DNA of 53,341 nucleotides. Source: Deltaproteobacteria bacterium (GTDB lineage: Bacteria > Desulfobacterota > Binatia > UBA9968 > JAJDTQ01). The notes under the pieces are model-generated. The model saw nothing but the letters and a program-made list of their open reading frames with translations, was not told the DNA's origin and did no database searches. The translations under genes and the position numbers were made by a program. The stretch's first letter is position 1; each line of letters starts with the position of its first letter. This document shows, one piece after another, positions 1-6,870 of the stretch. The stretch is taken from assembly GCA_028818755.1 (NCBI GenBank), contig JAPPNF010000170.1, positions 1 to 53,341 of the forward strand, written 5' to 3'.

Positions 1-84
1 CGGGCACCACGCGAGGAAGAGCAACGCAGCCGACGGCGAAAAAGACCAGCAAATTATGGCAGGAAATCACGGGACGCGACACTA
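1..84 (+). repeat. Copy A of the 163-bp palindromic element, cut by the window start
   Basis: Bases 1-53 match the 3' half of the core of the full copy at 5558-5720 almost base for base (CGGGCACCACGCGAGGAAGA and onward). Bases 54-84 occupy the place of the 31-base right arm, end in the same GACACTA terminus, and differ from the other copies in the middle. The left arm lies outside the window. The copy ends 6 bases before the Shine-Dalgarno of the bicupin gene. Confidence 0.8.
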
Positions 85-105
85 ACGCAGAAAGGAGCGC
101 GCGAC

Positions 106-1179
106 GTGCTGAAGGGTCAGAAGGCCGAGCTGGGCGGAAACACTCCGTACCAGAAGTGGATCGCGTCCCAGGGGATACCGGTCCTCAAGGAGTTCTACGT
201 GAAGGACCTGGGGACGGTGGAGCTCGAGCCGTGGGAATGGAAGGGCGGCCTGGGCGCCTACCTGAACCTCATCGGAACCGGCGAGAGCAACGACTCCTAC
301 ATCTGCGAGATTCCCCCGGGCAAGAGCCTGCATCCCCAGCGCTACCTGTTCGAGGAGATGATCTACGTGGTGAGCGGCCACGGCGCCACCTCGGTGTGGA
401 ACGAGGACGGCAAGAAGAGCACCTTCGAATGGGGCACCGGCAGCGTGTTCTCCCCTCCCCTCAACACCTGGCGCCAGCACTTCAACGGCAGCGGCTCGGA
501 GCCCGCGCGCTTCTTCGCGGTCACCTCCGCGCCGCTGGTCATCAACCTGTTCCACAACCCGGACTTCGTCTTCGACAACCATTTCACCTTCGATGACCGC
601 TTCAGCAGCCCCGAGGACTATTTCTCCGGCAAGGGCGAGCAGTACGACTTCCGCGCCATCAAGGTGTGGGACACCAACTTCATCGCCGACGTGCGTTCCA
701 TCGAGCTGTACGTCCGCGAGAACCGGGGCGCCGGGGGGCGGTTCCTGGGGATCGAGCTGTCCGAGAACTCCATGACCGCGCACATCGCCGAGTTCCCGGT
801 GGGCACCTACAAGAAGGCCCACCGGCACGGCCCCGGCGCCCACGTGGTGATCCTCGGCGGCAAGGGGTTCTCGCTCATGTGGCCCGGCGGGTCGGACATC
901 CAGAAGTTCGACTGGCACGAGCGCAGCGTGATCGTGCCGCCGGAGATGTGGTTCCACCAGCACTTCAACTCCGGGGGCACGCCGGCCCGGTACCTGGCGC
1001 TGCGCTGGAACAGCCGCAAGTTCCCCATGCGGGAGAAGGGCTTCGGCACGGACAAGAGCGTCAAGGAAGGCGGCGACCAGATCGAGTACGAGGACGAGGA
1101 CCCCCGGATCCGCGAGATCTTCGAGTCGGAGCTGGCCAAGGAAGGACTGCAATCGAGGATGGCGGCGGTGACGGGCTGA
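106..1179 (+). CDS. Two-domain cupin (bicupin) protein
   Basis: A 357-residue cytoplasmic protein with two cupin barrels. Domain 1 (about 60-145) carries PGKSLHPQRYLFEEMIYVVSG and then a PPLNTWRQHFN motif-2 (H76, E83/E84 and H125 are possible metal ligands). Domain 2 (about 220-300) carries KKAHRHGPGAHVVILGGKG and PPEMWFHQHFN (H239, H241, H245, H284). The first HxH is degenerate in domain 1, so domain 2 looks like the better metal site. The start is GTG, with AAAGGAG at 91-97 placed 8 bases upstream. Bicupins of this layout include ring-cleaving dioxygenases, but no substrate can be read from the sequence. The gene is followed after 37 bases by a binding-protein-fold gene, and it lies beside a UbiD/CoA-ligase operon, which fits an aromatic or carboxylate pathway. 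That function is inference. Confidence 0.85.
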   Translation: MLKGQKAELGGNTPYQKWIASQGIPVLKEFYVKDLGTVELEPWEWKGGLGAYLNLIGTGESNDSYICEIPPGKSLHPQRYLFEEMIYVVSGHGATSVWNEDGKKSTFEWGTGSVFSPPLNTWRQHFNGSGSEPARFFAVTSAPLVINLFHNPDFVFDNHFTFDDRFSSPEDYFSGKGEQYDFRAIKVWDTNFIADVRSIELYVRENRGAGGRFLGIELSENSMTAHIAEFPVGTYKKAHRHGPGAHVVILGGKGFSLMWPGGSDIQKFDWHERSVIVPPEMWFHQHFNSGGTPARYLALRWNSRKFPMREKGFGTDKSVKEGGDQIEYEDEDPRIREIFESELAKEGLQSRMAAVTG

Positions 1180-1216
1180 CGGCCCGCCGACGACTCATCC
1201 GTAACGGGAAACGACC

Positions 1217-2149
1217 ATGGAAAAGATGCGTATCTACTACCGGGCCTCCAGCCACGTGCCGCTTTGGAAGGTCATGGAGCACGGCGGCTTCCTGGAGCGG
1301 CACGGCGCGGCCATGGACTTCGGCTCCATGGAGGGCATGCGCGGCAAGGCCATGCAGGGGCTCCGGGCCGGCGAGATCGACATCGTCTCCGGCAACCACC
1401 ACAACCTCTACGTGCGCCGGGCGCGGCACAACGAGCCCTTCGTCCACCTGGCCCAGCCCAACAACCAGTGGCGCGAGAACTGCCTGGTGGCGGGAGACGG
1501 CGTCGGCGGCCTCGCGGACCTCAAGGGCAAGCGCGTGGTGATGGACGACTTCGACGGCCACACCGGGCTCAACGTGTGGCTCTACCTGAGGCTCAACGGA
1601 CTGGAAGAAGGCCGCGACGTGGAGCTGGTGGAGGGGCCCAAGGACGCCCGGGAACGCGTCCGCGGCGTCATGTCGGGCGAGTACGGCGCCACCTTCGTGC
1701 GCGCGGTGGACAAGCTGCGCGCCCGCGCCCTGGGCGCCACGCTCATCGACGTTCCTCCCATGGCCATGATCGAGGGCGTCACCCTCACCACCACCACGAC
1801 CTACGTCGACGGTCATCCCGAGGAAGTCCGCGCCCTGATCCGTGCCTTGGTGGACGCCGTCCACTTCTTCAAGACCCACCGGGAAGAGACCCTGGCGATC
1901 ATCAAGACCCACTGCGGCGACAAGTACGAAACGGACGAAGAGTTGGCCGCCTTCTACGACGAGCAGGTCCTCACGCTGGAGCCCAAGCCCTACCCGACCC
2001 TGGACGCCATCCGCAACGTCTTCGCGCTGGCGGTCCGGCGCCACCCCGAGGTGGAGGGCTTCAATCCCCTCGCCATGTGGGACCTGCACTACCTGCGGGA
2101 AATCGACGACAGCGGCTATATCGACGGGGTGTGGAGGGGTTCCGGGTGA
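1217..2149 (+). CDS. SsuA/THI5-like periplasmic-binding-fold protein without signal peptide
   Basis: 310 residues resembling the NMT1/THI5-like type 2 binding-protein fold: an N-terminal KMRIYYRASSHVPLWKVMEHGGF, then GLRAGEIDIVSGNHHN, the hinge-like segment DLKGKRVVMDDFDGHTGLNVW (about 101-121), and later GVMSGEYGATFV. There is no signal peptide; the ATG is followed directly by the first beta strand, so the protein should stay in the cytoplasm. No permease or ATPase gene is adjacent. Some members of this fold are enzymes (4,5-dihydroxyphthalate decarboxylase, THI5), so an enzymatic or sensory role is as likely as transport. It probably forms one transcript with the upstream bicupin (37-base gap). 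Confidence 0.75.
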   Translation: MEKMRIYYRASSHVPLWKVMEHGGFLERHGAAMDFGSMEGMRGKAMQGLRAGEIDIVSGNHHNLYVRRARHNEPFVHLAQPNNQWRENCLVAGDGVGGLADLKGKRVVMDDFDGHTGLNVWLYLRLNGLEEGRDVELVEGPKDARERVRGVMSGEYGATFVRAVDKLRARALGATLIDVPPMAMIEGVTLTTTTTYVDGHPEEVRALIRALVDAVHFFKTHREETLAIIKTHCGDKYETDEELAAFYDEQVLTLEPKPYPTLDAIRNVFALAVRRHPEVEGFNPLAMWDLHYLREIDDSGYIDGVWRGSG

Positions 2150-2284
2150 ATGGGCGCGACGGCAGCGACCCGAGCACGGATTCCAACTTGGGCTTCTAGC
2201 GTACATCCTATAATCTAGGTTACTTCACCGCGACTTCCGACTCCCTCCCGGCCCGCCAAGGCGCGACAGAGATATAGCCAAATC

Positions 2285-2300
2285 TCCCCAATATTGGGGA
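2285..2300. promoter_or_regulatory. Perfect 16-bp palindrome upstream of the LuxR-type gene (putative operator)
   Basis: TCCCCAATATTGGGGA is a perfect palindrome 36 bases before the ATG of the LuxR-type regulator. A second imperfect inverted pair, CGTAAGAG and CTCTTGCG, lies between it and the start codon. A dyad at this position could bind the regulator itself. No clear Shine-Dalgarno lies before the ATG. Confidence 0.45.
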
Positions 2301-2336
2301 TGCGTAAGAGCGCGCAAACCACTTACTCTTGCGGTC

Positions 2337-3491
2337 ATGAACGAAGAGGGGACCTTCGAGCGCATCCTCGCTTCGCTGCACGAGGCGGCGCTCGACCCTG
2401 CCCACTGGCCGGGCGCCTCCTTGCTGATCGACGAAGCCCTCGGCACGCACGGCAGCAGCTTGGTGTGTGCCGACGGCGAGTCGGTAGAGGACATCCGGTT
2501 CTATTCTGCATGGATCTGCCTCCGTGGAGAACGGCACCCGGAATTGGAGCGTCTCTACTTTGAGACCTACTATCCTCTGGACGAACAAATACCTCGCGTG
2601 CTGCGTTCGCCCTTCAACCGGTTGTTCCACATCACCGACTTCTACACCGAGAAGGAGCTGAAGACCTCCGAGGCGTACAACGCGCACCGGACCCATGCCC
2701 ATGCCGGGAATGCGATCGAAGTGCGGCTCCGCGGGTCCAACGACTTGCGCATCCTGTGGCAAGTCAGCGACCCGGTGGACGGGGACGGCTGGTCGTCAGA
2801 GCAACTCGACCGGATTTGGGATCTCCTTCCGCACATCCGTCACGTTGTGCGTGTGCAGCAGACTCTGGCCGGCGCCGGCGCCCTGGGGGAGACGCTCACG
2901 GAGCTGCTCGAGGTTTCCGGGCTGGGCGTCATGCACCTCGACGGGCGCGGGCGGGTCGTGGCGGTGAACGACCAGGCGCGGGATCTGCTGCGGACCGGCG
3001 ACGGCGTGCTCGACAGGGACGGGTTGCTGTTTGCCCGCTTGCAACGGGACAACGACGATCTCCAGAGGCTCCTGAACCGCGCGTTGCCGCCATTCGGAGT
3101 TCGCGGCGCCGGCGGGTCGACGATCGTGAGGCGTGAGGACAACCTGCCGCCGCTGGTGCTGCATGTGCATCCGGTGGAATGGCAGAAGTCAGACTTTCCG
3201 TTCTCGCCGGTGGCGGCGCTGGTGCTGGTGGTAGACCCGGTGAGCGGGGCTGCCTTGGACCCCGCCGTGGTTGCGGCGGCTCTCGACCTTACCGGGATGG
3301 AGAGCCGGGTCGCGGTTCTGCTCGCCCAGGGCATGAGCGTACGCGAGATCGCAACGACCACGGGCCGCAAGGAGAGCACCATCCGCTCGCACGTGAAGCA
3401 CATTTTCGCCAAACACGGGCTCTCGCGGCAGGCGGAGTTGGTGCGGCTGGTGGGCCCTCTGGCCCGCGCTCCCAAGGCCCGGCGTCATTGA
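2337..3491 (+). CDS. LuxR-family transcriptional regulator with C-terminal HTH
   Basis: 384 residues. The last ~60 form a LuxR/GerE helix-turn-helix: LTGMESRVAVLLAQGMSVRE, TGRKESTIRSHVKHIFAKHG, then LSRQAELVRLV (about 318-372). Residues 1-190 have no recognisable receiver domain. The middle part (about 190-300, GLGVMHLDGRGRVVAVNDQA) reads like a PAS-like sensor fold. The protein is therefore probably a one-component ligand-responsive regulator and not a two-component response regulator. It ends 9 bases from the convergent tctB stop, so the TTT/UbiD operon and the upstream cupin gene are its obvious candidate targets. The ligand is unknown. Confidence 0.85.
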   Translation: MNEEGTFERILASLHEAALDPAHWPGASLLIDEALGTHGSSLVCADGESVEDIRFYSAWICLRGERHPELERLYFETYYPLDEQIPRVLRSPFNRLFHITDFYTEKELKTSEAYNAHRTHAHAGNAIEVRLRGSNDLRILWQVSDPVDGDGWSSEQLDRIWDLLPHIRHVVRVQQTLAGAGALGETLTELLEVSGLGVMHLDGRGRVVAVNDQARDLLRTGDGVLDRDGLLFARLQRDNDDLQRLLNRALPPFGVRGAGGSTIVRREDNLPPLVLHVHPVEWQKSDFPFSPVAALVLVVDPVSGAALDPAVVAAALDLTGMESRVAVLLAQGMSVREIATTTGRKESTIRSHVKHIFAKHGLSRQAELVRLVGPLARAPKARRH

Positions 3492-3500
3492 AACCCGCCC

Positions 3501-3977
3501 CTACAGTAGCCGCCAGATCAGCGCCTCCGGCCAGTAGACGTGCATGATGCGGTCGTAGACGCCGTACTCGAAGGCGGCGATGGCCGCCGCCATGCCGAGG
3601 GACAGGAGCCAGCCCGCGCCGTAGGTCCTCATGTAGAGGAATACGAACAGGACCAGGGCCGCGGGCAGGCCGATCAGCAGGACCGTCACGAGCAGCCCGA
3701 TCAACCAGCCCCAGATCTCCAGGGTGCCGCGCTTGAAGGCCCCGGGGTCGGACTCCTCGAAGGACGGGATCTCGAAAGCCAGCTTCGGCTCGGCGGCGCG
3801 CTTGCGGTTGCGGGTCAAGTCCAGCGCCAGTTGCGCCGCCACCATCACCAGCCCGGCGCTGCCCAGCACCAGGATGATGATGGAGGCGCGTAGCGGCCAG
3901 TCCCAGGCCGCGATCATGGCGGCCAGGATGGCGAGCCCGATGAAAAGCGTGAAGTAGTCCGTGGGCCTGAATCTCAT
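3501..3977 (-). CDS. TctB-like small membrane subunit of a TTT transporter
   Basis: 158 residues, mostly hydrophobic, with about four membrane helices (about 10-27, 31-50, 88-113, 121-141) separated by a polar loop at 55-85. Size, topology and position fit the poorly conserved small subunit TctB of tripartite tricarboxylate transporters. It starts 10 bases after the tctA stop, so the two are co-transcribed and probably form the membrane complex. It is the last gene of the minus-strand operon and converges with the LuxR-type gene. The tctB call rests on topology and context more than on a motif. Confidence 0.8.
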   Translation of the reverse strand: MRFRPTDYFTLFIGLAILAAMIAAWDWPLRASIIILVLGSAGLVMVAAQLALDLTRNRKRAAEPKLAFEIPSFEESDPGAFKRGTLEIWGWLIGLLVTVLLIGLPAALVLFVFLYMRTYGAGWLLSLGMAAAIAAFEYGVYDRIMHVYWPEALIWRLL

Positions 3978-3987
3978 GGACCGCCCC

Positions 3988-5457
3988 TCATGAAGCCTCG
4001 GCGCGCCGGGCCCGTATCACCGGATAGACCAGCGTCCCCAGCACCAGCAGGAACAGGATGATGACGCCGGGGCGGAACACCCACTCCATGCCGTAGCGCG
4101 CCACCGACAGCCACAGGTAGAGCTCCATCTTGCGGCCCAGGACGAAGCCGAGCACCACCGGCGCCCGCGGCCAGCCGAAGGTCTTGAGCAGGTAGCCCAG
4201 CAGCGAGAGCGACAGGAGAGCCACCAGGTCGCCGATGTCGAAGTTGGCGGCGAAGGCGCTCAAGAACGCCAGCGCCACGATGAACGGCACCAGCACGTAG
4301 AACGGCAGGAAGCAGATGCGCGCGGCCGGCTTCACCAGGATCCAGCACACCGCCGAGGCGAGGATCTGGGAGAACACCAGCGCCCAGATGATGCTGAAGA
4401 CGAAGCCCAACTGGTCGGTGAGCATCTCCGGGCCGGGCGTCAGGCCCACCGCCACGAAGGCGATGAGCAGCAGCGCCATGGAGGTGCTGCCGGGAATGCC
4501 GAACGCCAGCGTGGTGATGAGCGCCCCGCCCTCCTTGGCGTTGTTGGAGGATTCGGGCGCGATGACGCCGCGCACGTCGCCGCGCCCGAAGCTCTCGCTG
4601 TTCCGCTCCGTCTGGCGCGCGTGGGCGTAGGCGAACCAGTCGGCGACGTCGCTGCCGAGGCCAGGCAGCACCCCCACCCACACGCCGATGGCCGAGCAGC
4701 GGATCATGAGCCACCAGTGACGGAAGGCGTCCCTGATGCCCTGCAAGAGCCCGCTGCCGAGCTTCTGGATCTCGGCCACGCGCCCCTTGCGCCCGGCCAG
4801 TGCGATCATCTCCGGGATGGCGAAGATGCTGAGCGAGATGAGCACCACGCTGACGCCGTCCCAGAGATAGGGCAGGCCGACGTCGAAACGGATCACGCCC
4901 GACTTGTCGTCCTGGCCGATGGTGGAGAGGAGCACGCCGAGGATGCCGGCAGTGAGCCCCTTGAGGGGCGCGCCGGAGCTGATGGTCCCGAGCATGCTGA
5001 GGCCCCAGATGGTGAACATGAAGAGCTCGGGGGAGCCGAAGCTGCGGACGATCTCGCGCAGCACCGGCAGGGAGGCGAACAGCACGAAGGCGCCGAAGAT
5101 GCCGCCGAGCATGGACACCATGAAGGCCGCGCTCAGGGCCCGGGCGGCCTCGCCGTTCCGCGCCATGGGGTAGCCGTCCAGCACCGTGGCCTGGGCGCCG
5201 GAGCCGCCGGGCACGGCCACCAGCACGGAGGTGAAGGTGTTGCCGGTGTTGCCCACGGTGGTGACACCAATGAGGAAGGCGATGGCGTTGAAGGGCTCCA
5301 TCACCATGGCGAACGGCAGGAGGACGGCGAGTTGCGACGGCCCCCCTACACCCGGCAGGGCGCCGCCCCATGTACCCAGGAGCACGCCGAACAGCAAGAG
5401 CAGCATGGGCTCCAGGGCGAGTATGCCCGTAAGGCCCTGCCAGGCAGAGTCAAGCAT
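3988..5457 (-). CDS. TctA-family large permease subunit of a TTT transporter
   Basis: 489 residues with about 10-12 membrane helices. The TctA family signature is clear near residues 84-108 (GGSGAQATVLDGYPMARNGE followed by AARAL), and a second conserved segment near 265-310 reads APESSNNAKEGGALITTLAFG and PGSTSMALLL. TctA forms the sodium- or proton-driven channel for carboxylates delivered by a periplasmic binding protein. The upstream partner is the binding-protein gene at 5733-6767, separated by the 163-bp palindromic element; TctB follows after 10 bases. The substrate cannot be deduced. Confidence 0.93.
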   Translation of the reverse strand: MLDSAWQGLTGILALEPMLLLLFGVLLGTWGGALPGVGGPSQLAVLLPFAMVMEPFNAIAFLIGVTTVGNTGNTFTSVLVAVPGGSGAQATVLDGYPMARNGEAARALSAAFMVSMLGGIFGAFVLFASLPVLREIVRSFGSPELFMFTIWGLSMLGTISSGAPLKGLTAGILGVLLSTIGQDDKSGVIRFDVGLPYLWDGVSVVLISLSIFAIPEMIALAGRKGRVAEIQKLGSGLLQGIRDAFRHWWLMIRCSAIGVWVGVLPGLGSDVADWFAYAHARQTERNSESFGRGDVRGVIAPESSNNAKEGGALITTLAFGIPGSTSMALLLIAFVAVGLTPGPEMLTDQLGFVFSIIWALVFSQILASAVCWILVKPAARICFLPFYVLVPFIVALAFLSAFAANFDIGDLVALLSLSLLGYLLKTFGWPRAPVVLGFVLGRKMELYLWLSVARYGMEWVFRPGVIILFLLVLGTLVYPVIRARRAEAS

Positions 5458-5557
5458 GGTTTAGATAAACCTTCGTGCGCGGGACGAACCGGCAGAGGTT
5501 CGGAACGGGGTCATGCCGGCGGGCTCTCGGGATGAGAGCGCGCGGGCAGTGACCTTC

Positions 5558-5720
5558 TAGTGTCCTGTCTGGTTAATTCGCACCATAAGATGCGCAGGAT
5601 TTTTCGTCGTCGGCAAGGCGCGATGACGAGCAGTGGCGGGCACCACGCGAGGAAGAGCAACGCAGCCGACGGCGAAAAAGACAAGCAGATTATGGTGCGA
5701 ATTAACCAGACAGGACACTA
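5558..5720 (+). repeat. Full copy B of the 163-bp palindromic element with perfect 31-bp inverted arms
   Basis: The left arm (5558-5588) and right arm (5690-5720) are exact reverse complements over 31 bases and begin TAGTGTCCTGTC. The 101-base core (5589-5689) contains an inner stem (TTTTTCGTCGTCGGC against GCCGACGGCGAAAAA, with one G-U-type mismatch) and a small GTGG/CCAC hairpin. The ends are TA, consistent with TA target duplication. It sits between a TTT binding-protein gene and tctA, and its core is oriented against that operon. There is no room for a transposase, so it would be non-autonomous. Confidence 0.9.
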
Positions 5721-5732
5721 GTATCGCGGCCG

Positions 5733-6767
5733 TTATTTCTGGATCGGCAGGCCGTGCTTCGTGCGAAGCTTGTCGTTGAAGCTCGCGACCTCGGCGGGGA
5801 TGACCAGCGAGTCCTTGACCAACTGCTTGGTCTCGGGACCGGTCAGCGGCCGGTATCCCTTGCCGAGGATCTTCCTGGCGTCCTTCTGGAAGCCGGGGTC
5901 GGCCAGCACCTTGTCGAAGGATGCCCGCAACGCGTTCACCACGGCCGCCGGGGTCTTGGCCGGCAGCACGAAGTACTTGTCCACCGAGCTCGGTCCGGAC
6001 CAGATCCGGTAAGCCTTGCGCGCCATTCCCTTGGGCAGCTTGTCGCCGAGAAGTTCCTGGAGGGTCGGCACCTCGGGGAAGTCCGCCCTCTTCTCGTGCA
6101 CCGCCAGTGCTACCGCGTCGCCCTTCAGGAAACGCCGGATGATCCTCGACGTGCCCGAGCCGAACATGTCCACCTCACCCCGCTCGTACGCGAGATAGAC
6201 GTCCCGCGAGCTCGGATAGCCGTGCACGATCTTGATGTTCCAGCCGCCGTACTCCGCTCCATACACCGCCATGGCGTCCGACGGCCGGTAGCCCGGTCCG
6301 GCTGAGCCCGCCGCCACGGGCTTGGCCCCGGGGTCCTTGAGCCGCGCCAGGGCGCTCTTGCGGACGAACTGCACGGAGGGTCCACGCTCGATGGAGCCGA
6401 TGTACTCCCAGCTCAAGGGGTCATAGCGCACCGACGAGGCCTTGCGCGCCACCGGCGACAGGCTTCCCCCGCCCGCGAACACCGCGGTGGTGAGACCGTC
6501 CGGTCGCGCCTTGCGCTGGAAGAAGTTGGCCGCGGCCGTCTGCAGCGGCCGGTTGCGGACCACCACCTCGGGCTTTCCGGGCAGGTACTTGTTCCAATAA
6601 CGCGCCACCAGCCGCGCGGTGGTGTCCGTGCCGCCGCCCGGGCTCGACGCCACCATCACCACGAACGTCTTGCCGGAAAAGTCGACGGCGTGGACGGTCG
6701 GCGACGCGACCAGAACAGTCGCACACAACAGTATCCCCAAAACAAGGGCCCGACCCGCGAGCTTCAT
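5733..6767 (-). CDS. TTT substrate-binding protein (TctC/Bug-like)
   Basis: 344 residues with a classical signal peptide (KLAGRALVLGILLCATVLVA, cleavage near VHA-VDF at about 27), so it is exported to the periplasm. The mature protein begins with the Bug-family pattern GKTFVVMVASSPGGGTDTTA, and a later segment reads AGSAGPGYRPSDAMAVYG. It would capture a carboxylate for the TctA/TctB pair at 3501-5457, from which it is separated by an inserted palindromic repeat. It lies 103 bases downstream of the TctA-TctB fusion gene, so it could also serve that permease. Bug proteins bind many carboxylates; the ligand is unknown. Confidence 0.88.
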   Translation of the reverse strand: MKLAGRALVLGILLCATVLVASPTVHAVDFSGKTFVVMVASSPGGGTDTTARLVARYWNKYLPGKPEVVVRNRPLQTAAANFFQRKARPDGLTTAVFAGGGSLSPVARKASSVRYDPLSWEYIGSIERGPSVQFVRKSALARLKDPGAKPVAAGSAGPGYRPSDAMAVYGAEYGGWNIKIVHGYPSSRDVYLAYERGEVDMFGSGTSRIIRRFLKGDAVALAVHEKRADFPEVPTLQELLGDKLPKGMARKAYRIWSGPSSVDKYFVLPAKTPAAVVNALRASFDKVLADPGFQKDARKILGKGYRPLTGPETKQLVKDSLVIPAEVASFNDKLRTKHGLPIQK

Positions 6768-6870
6768 AAAACCTCCTTAAGTATTCAAGAGTTACAGTCG
6801 AACCGGTCTATATCCAACAACCCCGTCTCGTGTCAAGGCGTGCCGGAGACCGTCGGGTTCTCCCATCGGC

